A DNA stretch of 64,000 nt from contig NZ_CP017580.1 of the NCBI RefSeq assembly GCF_001806325.1, positions 186,001 through 250,000 of the forward strand, given 5' to 3'. Position 1 is the stretch's first letter, and the number at the start of each line of letters is the position of its first letter. Below, piece after piece: positions 1 to 8,256 of this stretch. Origin of the DNA: Curtobacterium sp. BH-2-1-1. Its GTDB lineage: Bacteria > Actinomycetota > Actinomycetes > Actinomycetales > Microbacteriaceae. The notes beneath the pieces are model-generated. The model was not told the DNA's origin. It was given only the letters and a program-made list of their open reading frames with translations, and made no database searches. The position numbers were made by a program, and so were the translations under genes.

Positions 1-9
1 CGGGGGTGA
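1..9 (+). CDS. 3' end of an upstream gene (partial)
   Basis: Only two sense codons and a TGA at 7-9 are visible, in a position consistent with the last gene of a transporter operon (a permease would be usual) ending 4 bp before the ATPase start at 14. Product not determinable from what is shown. Confidence 0.3.
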   Translation, partial: RG

Positions 10-13
10 CCGC

Positions 14-832
14 ATGAGCGACGCGACCACTCCGGGCACCGCAGCCTCCGGGCTCGAGGTGCGGGGGTTGACGGTCCGCATCGACCGTCGGACGATCCTC
101 GACGACGTGACGTTCACCGTGCCTCCTGGCCGCCGCGTCGGCGTGATCGGCGCGTCCGGGTCTGGCAAGTCGATGACCTCGCTGGCCCTGATGGGACTCG
201 AGCCGACCGGCGCGACCGTCACCGGCAGCGTCCGGTTGGACGGCACCGAGCTCGTCGGCCTGCCCGACCGCGAGCGCGCCCGCCACCGCGGCGCCGGCAT
301 CGGGATGGTCTTCCAGGAACCCGGCACCGCGCTCGACCCGCTCCGCCGGGTCGGCGCGCAGATCGCCGAACCGCTGCGGCTGCACCGCGGACTCGACCGG
401 CGTGCCGCAGCGGCCGCCGCGCTCGACCTCGCCGTCAGCGTGGGGCTGCCGGATCCCGAGTCGCTGCTGCGGCAGTACCCGCACCAGCTCTCGGGTGGGC
501 AGCGGCAGCGGATCTGCATCGCGATGGCGATGGCGGGTCAGCCGTCCTACCTCGTGGCGGACGAACCCACCACGGCGCTCGACGTCACGACCGAGGCCCG
601 GATCCTCGAGCTGTTCGAGGGCCTCACCGCGGGCATGGTCTTCGTCACGCACGACCTCGCGGTGCTCGCCCGGATCGCGGACACGGCCGTCGTGCTCGAC
701 GCCGGCCGGGTCGTCGAACACGGGTCGGTCGCAGGACTCCTCGCGGCACCGCAGCACCCCGCGACGGCCGCCCTCGTCGACGCCGCCCGCGCCACCGCCC
801 GTCGTGCCCCTCGGACCGGAGGCTCCGCATGA
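14..832 (+). CDS. Oligopeptide-type ABC transporter ATP-binding protein (DppD/OppD-like)
   Basis: First of two consecutive ATPases that would energise a cytoplasmic-membrane importer of the dipeptide/oligopeptide/nickel family. Visible motifs: Walker A GASGSGKS (residues about 46-53), Q-loop VFQEP (99-103), signature LSGGQRQRI (159-167), Walker B YLVADEP (179-185) and a switch histidine in VTHD (about 213). At 272 aa it is short for DppD: it lacks most of the C-terminal oligopeptide-transporter extension with its iron-sulfur cysteines. The stop overlaps the next ATPase by 4 bp (ATGA), so the two are co-translated. Substrate unknown; the neighbouring sugar-related genes allow an oligosaccharide as well as a peptide. 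Confidence 0.9.
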   Translation: MSDATTPGTAASGLEVRGLTVRIDRRTILDDVTFTVPPGRRVGVIGASGSGKSMTSLALMGLEPTGATVTGSVRLDGTELVGLPDRERARHRGAGIGMVFQEPGTALDPLRRVGAQIAEPLRLHRGLDRRAAAAAALDLAVSVGLPDPESLLRQYPHQLSGGQRQRICIAMAMAGQPSYLVADEPTTALDVTTEARILELFEGLTAGMVFVTHDLAVLARIADTAVVLDAGRVVEHGSVAGLLAAPQHPATAALVDAARATARRAPRTGGSA

Positions 833-1611
833 CCGACGTCCTGCACGCCAGCGACCTGCACCGCACTTACCGGCTCCCCCGCCGCGGACCGTTCGAACCC
901 GGGCCCGTCCGGACCGCGGTGGACGGCGTCGACCTGACGGTCGCGCCCGGCGCACGCCTGGGGATCGTCGGCGAGTCCGGATCGGGCAAGTCGACGCTGG
1001 TGCGGCTGCTCGCCGGCCTGGAGGCGCCTTCCGCGGGCACCGTGACCGCCTCCGGTCGTCCGGTGGTGGCGTCCGGGTCCGCGGCCGCGATGCGCTGGTT
1101 CCGTCGCGAGACCGGGGTGGTCTTCCAGGACCCGTACGCGTCGCTCGACCCGCGGATGCGCGTGGGCGCGATCGTCGCGGAACCGCTGCGGGCGCTCCGG
1201 ATCGACGGTTCGCACGACGCGCTCGTGCGGGACGTCCTCGCACGCGTCGACCTCACCGCCGACGTCGTCGACCGGTACCCGCACGAGTTCTCCGGCGGCC
1301 AACGGCAGCGCATCGCGATCGCCCGGGCCGTCGTGCACTCGCCGCGGATCCTGTTCGGGGACGAGCCGATGAGCGCCCTCGACGTGGTGGTCCGGGCCCG
1401 CGTGATCGAGCTGTTCCGGTCGCTCGCGGACGACCTCGGGCTGACGCTGGTGCTGGTGTCGCACGACATCGGCGTGGTGCAGCGGCTGTGCGACACGGTG
1501 GCGGTGATGTCCGCGGGGCGGATCGTCGAGCACGGGCCGGTGTCCCTGCTCGATGCGCCGGAGCACCCGGTGACCCGGGCCCTGGTGGAGGCTGCGCCGA
1601 CGCTGCCGTAG
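829..1611 (+). CDS. Oligopeptide-type ABC transporter ATP-binding protein (DppF/OppF-like)
   Basis: Second ATPase of the pair. Walker A GESGSGKST at residues 48-56, Q-loop VFQDPYASLDPRM typical of the DppF/OppF subfamily (98-110), signature FSGGQRQRI (154-162), Walker B ILFGDEP (about 174-180) and H-loop VSHD. Length 260 aa is close to the core domain. It overlaps the preceding gene by 4 bp, so one transcript is expected; a modest hairpin follows at 1626-1651. The usual solute-binding protein and permeases of such a system must lie upstream of the window. Confidence 0.9.
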   Translation: MTDVLHASDLHRTYRLPRRGPFEPGPVRTAVDGVDLTVAPGARLGIVGESGSGKSTLVRLLAGLEAPSAGTVTASGRPVVASGSAAAMRWFRRETGVVFQDPYASLDPRMRVGAIVAEPLRALRIDGSHDALVRDVLARVDLTADVVDRYPHEFSGGQRQRIAIARAVVHSPRILFGDEPMSALDVVVRARVIELFRSLADDLGLTLVLVSHDIGVVQRLCDTVAVMSAGRIVEHGPVSLLDAPEHPVTRALVEAAPTLP

Positions 1612-1625
1612 CGCCGGCGATGTGC

Positions 1626-1651
1626 GACTCCTGTTCGACTGGGCGGGAGTC
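1626..1651 (+). terminator. Weak hairpin after the ABC ATPase pair
   Basis: GACTCC at 1626-1631 pairs with GGAGTC at 1646-1651 across a 14-nt loop. No T-tract follows. It lies just after the stop at 1611 and before the next gene's ribosome-binding site; terminator role is inferred from position only. Confidence 0.3.
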
Positions 1652-1718
1652 CTTGCCCACTGTGCGGGACCCTCGGGAGCATCGACGTGCATCGATCGCT
1701 TCTCGAAGGGGAGAACGC

Positions 1719-3254
1719 ATGAGCACGTCGAACGACATCACCAGACGGACGGCACTCGGTCTCGGCATCGTCGCCACCGCATCGGCCGCGAGCGGGGTCC
1801 TCGGACCAGGGCACGGCCGACCACACCTCGCCGCCACGGTCACGAAGGAGTTCGCGGCCGACACGACCACGCTGCTGAAGAACCCGCTCAACGGCTGGGC
1901 GCTGTACGGCTCGTCCACCCCGGCGGCGGACTACTGGACGCAGTACGACGACGTCCCGCTGCCCGACGGCACCACGATCACCGTGTCCGACCACGCCTCG
2001 GTGCTGTACATGCGGGTGTCGTGGACGATCCTCGAACCATCAGAGGGCGTCTACGGATGGGACACGAACGCTGCCTTCGCGGGCATCCTCGCCGAGGCCC
2101 GCCGTCGGGGACTCCGGCTGGCGTTCCGCGTGGTGGTCGACAGCCGCGACAAGGCGTCGAACTTCACGCCCGACTGGGTGCGGGCCGCGGGTGCCTCCGG
2201 GTACGAGACGCAGACCGGCAGCAAGACGGTCTGGTCGCCCTACCCGGACGACCCGGTGTTCCAGGCGAAGTACGCGGCGTTCGTCGCCGCCTTCGCCGCG
2301 CAGTACGACGACCCGGAGACGACGGACTTCATCGACGGGTACGGCCTCGGCAAGTGGGGCGAGGGACACTCGATGCTCTACCGGGACGCCGCGAACCGCG
2401 AGCCCGTGTTCGACTGGATCATCGACCTGTACCAGCGGCACTTCACCACGGTGCCGCTGGCGCTGAACTACCACCGGATGATCGGCGGCGGGAAGGACTG
2501 GGGTGCGCCGGACCCCGAGAGCGAACGGATGCTCGACGGCGCGTACGAGAAGGGGTACGTCCTCCGCCACGACGCCTTCGGGATGACCACCTACTACTCC
2601 GACTGGGAGAGGTCGATGGCCGCGAAGTGGCGGTACCGGCGCCCGATCATCATGGAGGGCGGGTGGGTCACCGCCCAGCACGACGTCACGCAGGACCCCC
2701 GCGGCTACGAGACGGTCGCCGACGTGCGGCAGGGCGAGTTCGACGACTCCGTCGAGGCCCACGTCAACATGATGGACTTCCGGAACGGCGAGACACTCTC
2801 GTGGTTCGCCGCCGAGACCGCCCCGCTCACGCAGCGCTTCGACGCCGAGGGCGGGTACCGGCTCTACCCGTCGAAGGTCGTCGCCCCGGACGCGCTCCGT
2901 GCCGGCGGCACCGCTGCGATCACCCACGAGTGGACGAACCTCGGGTGGGGCTTCCTGCCGACGAACCTCCCGGTCTGGAAGCACAAGTACAAGGCCGCGC
3001 TCGCGCTGCTCGGGGCGGACGGAACGCCCGTCCGGGTCGTCGTGGACGCGGCGTCCGAGCCCTCGGACTGGCTGCGGGGCACGCCCACCGCGTACTCGTA
3101 CACGCCGTCGGTCGCTGGCGTCGCCCGCGGCTCCTACCGCTGGGGCGTCGCGATCGTGGACACGACCCGGTCGGACACCCCGGCGATCGCGCTCGCGGCG
3201 CAGGGGACGACGACGAACGGCTGGCTCGTCGTCGGGGACGTCACGGTCTCCTGA
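1719..3254 (+). CDS. Tat-exported TIM-barrel protein with DUF4832-like C-terminus, putative glycoside hydrolase
   Basis: Predicted secreted protein of 511 aa. The ATG at 1719 has a GAAGGGGAG ribosome-binding site and gives a twin-arginine signal (TRRTALGLG, residues 8-16, then a hydrophobic stretch). The mature part begins with a 'LLKNPLNGWALYG' type segment and continues as a probable TIM barrel with acidic residues in positions reminiscent of glycosidases (e.g. GKWGEGHS). The last about 130 residues resemble DUF4832, a domain found after glycosidase-like barrels, with a WTNLGWGF motif. The bond cleaved cannot be told. It stands alone on the plus strand, convergent with the ThuA-like gene, separated by a strong hairpin. 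Confidence 0.7.
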   Translation: MSTSNDITRRTALGLGIVATASAASGVLGPGHGRPHLAATVTKEFAADTTTLLKNPLNGWALYGSSTPAADYWTQYDDVPLPDGTTITVSDHASVLYMRVSWTILEPSEGVYGWDTNAAFAGILAEARRRGLRLAFRVVVDSRDKASNFTPDWVRAAGASGYETQTGSKTVWSPYPDDPVFQAKYAAFVAAFAAQYDDPETTDFIDGYGLGKWGEGHSMLYRDAANREPVFDWIIDLYQRHFTTVPLALNYHRMIGGGKDWGAPDPESERMLDGAYEKGYVLRHDAFGMTTYYSDWERSMAAKWRYRRPIIMEGGWVTAQHDVTQDPRGYETVADVRQGEFDDSVEAHVNMMDFRNGETLSWFAAETAPLTQRFDAEGGYRLYPSKVVAPDALRAGGTAAITHEWTNLGWGFLPTNLPVWKHKYKAALALLGADGTPVRVVVDAASEPSDWLRGTPTAYSYTPSVAGVARGSYRWGVAIVDTTRSDTPAIALAAQGTTTNGWLVVGDVTVS

Positions 3255-3262
3255 GCCGTCCT

Positions 3263-3308
3263 GACCGTTCCGGTTCGCGATCCCCCGCGATCGCGAACCG
3301 GAACGGTC
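3263..3308. terminator. Bidirectional terminator hairpin
   Basis: A perfect 20-bp stem (3263-3282 with 3289-3308, beginning GACCGTTCCGG) encloses the 6-nt loop CCCCGC. It fills the gap between convergent genes and its right arm overlaps the stop codon of the minus-strand ThuA-like gene. No U-tract, as is common in GC-rich actinobacteria. Confidence 0.75.
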
Positions 3309-3975
3309 ACGAGCCGGACTCGATCAGGAATCCCAGCGCCTGTGCGACCAGCCGGCGGTGATCCGGCGAGGCGAACGACGCCCCGGCGTGGCCGAGGCCG
3401 TCGTAGACCGTGACGCCGCCGCCCGGACGCTCGTGCACCCAGACCAACGGGTGTCGGACACCGTCGTGCTCGTGGTCGACCAGGACCCGGACCGCCGCCG
3501 AGACCCGCTGGTGGGAGTACCGCTCGTCGTCGAGCGAGAAGTCGCCGATGCCCGCCGTGACCGGGTGCTGGTCGTCGACCACGTGCACGGTGCACGGTCC
3601 GGACGGCGGGTGCATCGTCGTGCCGCGCACCCACACGCCGCCGAGGGCCCGTTCCCAGTCGTCGTCTCCGGCGAAGGACGTCGACGACACGTGCACGACG
3701 AGCATCGGCACGCGGCTCGCGAGCAGCCGACGGAACCCCGGTTCCGCTGCGGGCAACGGCACCGGCAGGCCGTCCCGCGGCAGGCCGAGGTCCACGACCA
3801 CGAGTGACGGCAGCGGGCCGACCCCGAAGGACTCGAGCGTCCGGTCGACGTCCGACGACGACGACAGCCCGATCCCCACCTGGGCCGCGATCGCCGTCAG
3901 CGCCGCGGTCGTCTCGTCGAAGGGGTGCCAGGGGTCCGTCCACCGTCCGACCCCGCCGAGCAGCACCGCACTCAC
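3307..3975 (-). CDS. ThuA-like domain protein
   Basis: 222-aa protein of the ThuA-like family (class I glutamine-amidotransferase-like fold, associated with sugar utilisation). Supporting features: start 'VSAVLLGGVGRWTDPWHPF', the LVVVDLGLP strand, a VVHVSSTSF segment followed by WERALGGVWVRGTTMHPP, the typical 'DDQHPVTAGIGDFSLDDERY' stretch, and the C-terminal GGGVTVYDGLGHAGASFASPDHRR region. The GTG start at 3975 overlaps the TGA of the upstream heparinase-like gene by 4 bp, so it is the last gene of a leftward operon. Exact reaction unknown; a role in converting an oxidised sugar intermediate is inferred from neighbours. Confidence 0.75.
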   Translation of the reverse strand: MSAVLLGGVGRWTDPWHPFDETTAALTAIAAQVGIGLSSSSDVDRTLESFGVGPLPSLVVVDLGLPRDGLPVPLPAAEPGFRRLLASRVPMLVVHVSSTSFAGDDDWERALGGVWVRGTTMHPPSGPCTVHVVDDQHPVTAGIGDFSLDDERYSHQRVSAAVRVLVDHEHDGVRHPLVWVHERPGGGVTVYDGLGHAGASFASPDHRRLVAQALGFLIESGS

Positions 3976-5840
3976 GCGGTGGCCCTCGTGATGCAGACGG
4001 TGTGCGACCCCGCGCGGGCGGGCTCGCGTTCGACGAGCAGGACCCGGTGCAGCGCCGCGCCCCAGGCCGCCCGCAGCTTCTCGTCGTCGAGCTCGCGTCG
4101 CTCCGTGCGCACCTCGAAGCGCGCGCCGTCGACCGCCACGTGTGCCGGCCCGACGTCCAGACCGCCGGGGGTCCCCACCGGTTCGTGGAGCGTCAACAGC
4201 ACGAGCGTCATGACGCCCGGTTCCGCGAACGCCCACTCGTCCTGCAGCTCGACGACCTCGGCGGCCCGGTCGAGCGAGGCGATCCGCACCGCGCGCACCA
4301 GTCCGGACGCCGCGGGGTACGCCGCGGTCAGGTCCGTGGACAGCGTCGCTCGGTCGCCGTCGTCGGCGAACTCGGTGCCCGTGGCCCGGAACGACTCCCC
4401 CTCGTGCTGCTCGACCCCGTTCGGCCACGGCACGCTGTGCCAGCTCGACCGCATGGTCCAGATGCCGTACCGGTGCTCGGGCATGAACGTCTCACGGCGG
4501 TACACCCCGACACCGGCGTCCACGACGACGGGTTCGCCGTCGAGCGAGACGATGACGGACCCCGCGTCGTTGTGGTTGTGGCTGACGGCGTTGTGGCCGC
4601 CCTTCGCCGACAGGAAGAAGGCGTCGGAGCGGGCAACGGCCACCTCGGTGCCGGGCAGGTACAGCGACGTGGGCATGCCCGGCGCTGCGGGTCCGGCGTC
4701 CTGCCACCCCGGTGCCCGGAGCTCGGCGAGGGTGCGGCGGAAGAGCGCTGCGAGCTGCCCGTCGAACCGCAACGCGTGCCGGCGCCCCATCCACCGGGCA
4801 TGCTGCACGACCTCGTCGTCCCCGACGCGTGCACCGCACCGGGCCAACAGGTGCCAGTTCGCGTTCTCGGGCAGCACCGGCGACCCGTCGGAGTGGTTGA
4901 CCTGGCGGTGGGCGTCGATCTGCATGCCCATCGGGAACCGTGCCGTGGCGGCCACCGGCTCCACCACGAAGCCGTCGAAGGCCCCGTCGGTGAGCTGCTC
5001 GACGAGGTCGAGGGCCTCGAACAGCGTCGCACCGGCCCACCACCAGTAGGTCGCGCCCTCGTCGCAGCTGCCGTCGGCGTCGTACCCGGCCCGGAACCGG
5101 TCGAGGATGACGAGCGCGCGGTCGATCGTCGCTCCGAGTCGCTCGGCGTCGGGCTCCACCACGGCAGCACAGACGAGCACGTTCGACACGATCCACGGCG
5201 CCCAGTTGTTGGGCGGTCCGTCGACCCCGTGCCAGAAGTACTCCTCGCGTTCCCACGGGTCCAGGACGCGGCGGCGGACCTCGTGGTGCACGTGGGCACG
5301 GATGCCCGGCGCGTCGCGTTCGAGCCGCTCACCGGCGATCGCGTCGATCGCCGCCAGCATGCCGCCGACGTACGCGTCCGACAGGTCGAGCACGTCCCGG
5401 CCCGGCACCGGCAGGAACGGCCGCTCGCCGCTCTCCGGCAGCGCGTAGTGCGACGGCAGGCACCACGCGCGCAGTTCGCAGATCCGCCAGACCTGGTCGG
5501 CGAGGACCGTCGCCCACTCGTCCTCGTCGGTCACCGCGAGCGCGAGCGCGGCCGAAGCGGCCGACTCGAGCAGGTTCCGCTGCGCGCGCTCGTACGGCTG
5601 CCGGTCGCCGTCCCGGCTGTAGCGCGCCCAGAGCGAGAGGGTCGGGAAGGCGACCGCGGCGGCGTCGCGACGGTCCCTCGCCACCGCGAGCAGCGCCTCC
5701 TGGTCCGCCGTCCCCACGTCGGCCCACGCGGCGCGGTCGGTGACGGGAGGCGCGGGTCGCCACGTCCTCGGTCGGAGCGCCCGGCGGGCGGTCGCGGTGA
5801 AGCGGTCGGTGAGGGTCTGGGCGTCGACGGTGACGGTCAT
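3972..5840 (-). CDS. Heparinase II/III-like polysaccharide lyase family protein
   Basis: 622 aa. The N-terminal two thirds are alpha-helical with many Trp/Tyr residues (toroid expected for this fold). The C-terminal half has the heparinase II/III-like beta region with GGHNAVSHNHNDAGS at about residues 412-426; the NHND motif carries the conserved histidine and metal/substrate-site residues of this superfamily. No signal peptide, so cleavage would be of imported oligosaccharide in the cytoplasm. Members act on uronic-acid-containing glycans (alginate oligomers, heparan, ulvan-type chains); which one applies here cannot be read from the sequence. It lies between the 2-hydroxyacid dehydrogenase (14-bp gap) and the ThuA-like gene (4-bp overlap). 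Confidence 0.8.
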   Translation of the reverse strand: MTVTVDAQTLTDRFTATARRALRPRTWRPAPPVTDRAAWADVGTADQEALLAVARDRRDAAAVAFPTLSLWARYSRDGDRQPYERAQRNLLESAASAALALAVTDEDEWATVLADQVWRICELRAWCLPSHYALPESGERPFLPVPGRDVLDLSDAYVGGMLAAIDAIAGERLERDAPGIRAHVHHEVRRRVLDPWEREEYFWHGVDGPPNNWAPWIVSNVLVCAAVVEPDAERLGATIDRALVILDRFRAGYDADGSCDEGATYWWWAGATLFEALDLVEQLTDGAFDGFVVEPVAATARFPMGMQIDAHRQVNHSDGSPVLPENANWHLLARCGARVGDDEVVQHARWMGRRHALRFDGQLAALFRRTLAELRAPGWQDAGPAAPGMPTSLYLPGTEVAVARSDAFFLSAKGGHNAVSHNHNDAGSVIVSLDGEPVVVDAGVGVYRRETFMPEHRYGIWTMRSSWHSVPWPNGVEQHEGESFRATGTEFADDGDRATLSTDLTAAYPAASGLVRAVRIASLDRAAEVVELQDEWAFAEPGVMTLVLLTLHEPVGTPGGLDVGPAHVAVDGARFEVRTERRELDDEKLRAAWGAALHRVLLVEREPARAGSHTVCITRATA

Positions 5841-5854
5841 GGGGGTTCCAGCGG

Positions 5855-6931
5855 TCAGGCCTGGACGGCGAAGCCGTCGGGGACGATGGGGTCGGTGAAG
5901 GCGCCGGTCGCGGCGAAGGCGATGGTCTCGCGCACCGCGTTCTCGGCGAGCCGGCGGAGCTCGTTGCCGAGTGAGCCCGCGATGTGGGGCGTGATGAAGG
6001 TGTTCGGCGTCGAGCGGAGGCGCGCGTCCGGCGGCAGGAGCTCGGGTTCGGTGACGTCGAGCACGGCGGCGAGGTCACCGCGGTCCAGTCGGTCGGCGAG
6101 GGCGTCCTGGTCGAGGATCGCGCCACGGGCGGTGTTCACGACGGTGGTCCCCGGGCGGAGCAGGCCGATGACGTGCCGGTCGATCATGCCCCGGGTGGAC
6201 GGCAGCAGCGGCGCGTGCAGCGTGACGATGTCGCTCGTGACGGCGAGCGTGTCGAGGTCGACCACGGTGACACCGAGCAGCGTGGCCTCGTCGTCGTCGA
6301 GGTACGGATCGCTGACGAGCACTCGGACGTCGTGTGCCCGGAGCCGCTCGATCACCGCACGGCCGACGCGGGAGGCACCGACCACGCCGACGGTGATGCC
6401 GTGCATACCGACGACCGGCCAGGACCCCTCGACGTCGACGGGCCCGGTGGCGGACCCGAGGGCGGCAGCGGTCGCGAATGCGCGCTTGGCGGCGAGGACG
6501 ATCATCGCGACCGTGAACTCGGCGACCGGCACGGCGTTCGCAGCGGCGCTCGAGGTCACCGCGATGCCCCGGGACCAGACGTCGTCGTCCACCACGGGTT
6601 TCACCGACCCGGCGGAGTGCGCCACGGCGCGCAGCCGCGGCATCCGGTCGAGGCGGCCCGCGTCGAGCTCCGGACTCCCCCACCCGGTCACGAGGACCTC
6701 GACCTCGGTGAGGAGCACGGCGTCACGCGGGTCGTCCGGGTCGAGCGGGCGGTCGGCGATGAGCCGGACCGCCTCGGAGGCGTGGAGTGCGGCGAGGTCC
6801 CCGTGGTCGAACACCCGCGCGAAGGTCGTCTCCGGCATCACGAACGCGACGGGTACGCGGCCTGTTCCGGGCGGGGGCACGGGTTCGGACACCCGCGGTA
6901 CGGCGCGGTGCGTGCGGGGGTGTGACGTCAT
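5855..6931 (-). CDS. D-isomer 2-hydroxyacid dehydrogenase (phosphoglycerate-dehydrogenase-like)
   Basis: 358-aa NAD(P)-dependent oxidoreductase. Rossmann motif GVVGASRVGRA at residues 182-192; catalytic Arg in VNTARGAILDQ, Glu in LDVTEPE and His in ITPHIAGS, in the order expected for the family. It starts at ATG 6931 after GAGGAGCC, with a 15-nt spacer that is rather long. It is likely the first structural gene of the leftward operon (dehydrogenase, lyase, ThuA-like) and may be co-transcribed with the repressor 83 bp upstream. Its substrate is probably a sugar-derived 2-keto or 2-hydroxy acid rather than phosphoglycerate, inferred from context. Confidence 0.85.
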   Translation of the reverse strand: MTSHPRTHRAVPRVSEPVPPPGTGRVPVAFVMPETTFARVFDHGDLAALHASEAVRLIADRPLDPDDPRDAVLLTEVEVLVTGWGSPELDAGRLDRMPRLRAVAHSAGSVKPVVDDDVWSRGIAVTSSAAANAVPVAEFTVAMIVLAAKRAFATAAALGSATGPVDVEGSWPVVGMHGITVGVVGASRVGRAVIERLRAHDVRVLVSDPYLDDDEATLLGVTVVDLDTLAVTSDIVTLHAPLLPSTRGMIDRHVIGLLRPGTTVVNTARGAILDQDALADRLDRGDLAAVLDVTEPELLPPDARLRSTPNTFITPHIAGSLGNELRRLAENAVRETIAFAATGAFTDPIVPDGFAVQA

Positions 6932-7014
6932 CGTCGGCGGCTCCTCGTAGGCGGTCGGCGATCACCATGCCAGCGCCGCGCGGTGTTCGATGTCAAGAAC
7001 GGCCGCGCAAACGA

Positions 7015-8124
7015 TCACGAAGCGAACACCGTCGCGACCGAGGACCCGCGCACGCTCAGCGTCGGCGTCAGGGTCATGTGTCGTCGGGCGAACCCGGTCT
7101 GCGCCGTGGCGGAGATCCGCTCGAAGCACATCGTCGCCGCGAACCGGCCGACGTCGTTCTTCGGTGGCGCCACCGCGGTGAGCGGGACCCCGGCGAGCGC
7201 GGCGACCTCGTCGTCGTAGGCCACCACGGAGAGGTCGCCCGGGATCGTCAGGCCCATCTCGGTGACGGTCTCGACGAACTCCACGGCGTAGTGGTCCGAG
7301 TGCACGAACACCGCGGTGGTGCCCGTGTCGATGCAGCGTCGGACGAACGCCCGTGTGGCCTCGCCGACCGCGTGCGTCTCGTCGATCACCTCGACGGGTG
7401 CGTCGGTGCCGAGGCCGAGCTGGCGGACGCTGCGCTCGTAGCCGGTACGGAGCTGCGGGGTCGTCGGGGTCTCGAACACGGCCATGCCGATCTTCCGGTG
7501 CCCGAGCGAGGCGAGGTGGCGGAGGGCGATCCCGGCCCCGGCGTCGTGGTCGCTCCGGACGGACTCGAGCTGCGTGCCGACGGGTGCCTCGGTGAGGGAG
7601 CGCTCGACGACGACCACGGGCATCGGTGCCCGGTCGAGGAGCTCGAGGGTGTCGACGGCATCCGCGACGGTGGTCGTCACGAGGAGCCCGTCGACCCCGG
7701 CGGCGATGAGCCGTTCGACCTGCTGTCGTTCGCGGTCCGGGTCGTAGCGGGACACCCCGAGGACGACCCGTCCGCCGAGGGCCTCGGTGCGCTCGGCGAC
7801 GCCCGCGACGATCTTCGGGAAGTAGTAGCCCGGGTCGGGGACGACGAGTCCGAGGGTGAACAGCGCGCCGGGTTCGGTCGCGGTCCGCGTGGTCGGCTCG
7901 GGTCGCGGTGCCGGACGGTGCGGTGCGCCGGCGGTGGGCAGTGTCTCGACCGACACCGCGCCGCCGTGCACACGTCGCACGAGTCCGCGGTCGGCGAGTT
8001 CGGACAGGTCGCGGCGCACCGTCATCGCCGAGATCCCTTCGCGCGCGGCGAAGTCCGAGGCGGACAGGCTGCCGTGGACACGGAGTTCGGCCAGGATCCG
8101 TTCCTGCCGTCTGGTCGGGCGCAT
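7015..8124 (-). CDS. Transcriptional regulator: DeoR-type HTH fused to a LacI-type sugar-binding domain
   Basis: 369 aa. Residues 1-57 are a DeoR-type winged helix (RRQERILAELRVHGSLSASDF, then MTVRRDLSEL and RRVHGGAV). From about residue 90 a periplasmic-binding-protein-like sensor follows (LGLVVPDPGYYFPKIVAGV, HLASLGHRKIGM, DDEVAALAGVPLTAVAPPKNDVG) as in LacI/GalR regulators. I chose ATG 8124 because GGGAG lies 5 nt upstream; an in-frame ATG at 8136 is the alternative. It is divergent from the sugar importer and heads the leftward catabolic genes, so it most likely represses both sides until a sugar binds. The domain pairing is much less common than LacI-LacI. Confidence 0.85.
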   Translation of the reverse strand: MRPTRRQERILAELRVHGSLSASDFAAREGISAMTVRRDLSELADRGLVRRVHGGAVSVETLPTAGAPHRPAPRPEPTTRTATEPGALFTLGLVVPDPGYYFPKIVAGVAERTEALGGRVVLGVSRYDPDRERQQVERLIAAGVDGLLVTTTVADAVDTLELLDRAPMPVVVVERSLTEAPVGTQLESVRSDHDAGAGIALRHLASLGHRKIGMAVFETPTTPQLRTGYERSVRQLGLGTDAPVEVIDETHAVGEATRAFVRRCIDTGTTAVFVHSDHYAVEFVETVTEMGLTIPGDLSVVAYDDEVAALAGVPLTAVAPPKNDVGRFAATMCFERISATAQTGFARRHMTLTPTLSVRGSSVATVFAS

Positions 8125-8256
8125 CGTCGCTCCCATGTTCGTTTCGTGTGCGGGTGAATACGCCCGCTTGACCGTCATCATACGGACGTCCCAGGATGAC
8201 GAAACCGCCACCGGAGGTCCGGCCGCGGACCCCAGCCACGTGAGCAAAGGAGCCAC
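8125..8256. promoter_or_regulatory. Divergent promoter/operator region of the sugar locus
   Basis: Rightward: TTGACC (8168-8173), 18 bp, CAGGAT (8192-8197). Leftward: minus-strand TATGAT at 8182-8177. An inverted pair GTTTCGT (8141-8147) and ACGAAAC (8199-8205) brackets both -10 boxes, and GCGGG/CCCGC arms (8150-8154, 8163-8167) lie between. The pair is a reasonable operator for the DeoR/LacI-type repressor. All are visual assignments without experimental support. Confidence 0.45.

Noticed and set aside
402..3254. One very long frame covering the ABC ATPases and the DUF4832-like gene
   Set aside because: The first two thirds are an out-of-frame shadow of the ATPase genes; only the part from 1719 has a signal peptide, ribosome-binding site and protein-like sequence.
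3804..6950. 1048-codon plus-strand frame
   Set aside because: Arg/Pro/Val-rich shadow of the minus-strand lyase and dehydrogenase genes, as expected in very GC-rich DNA.
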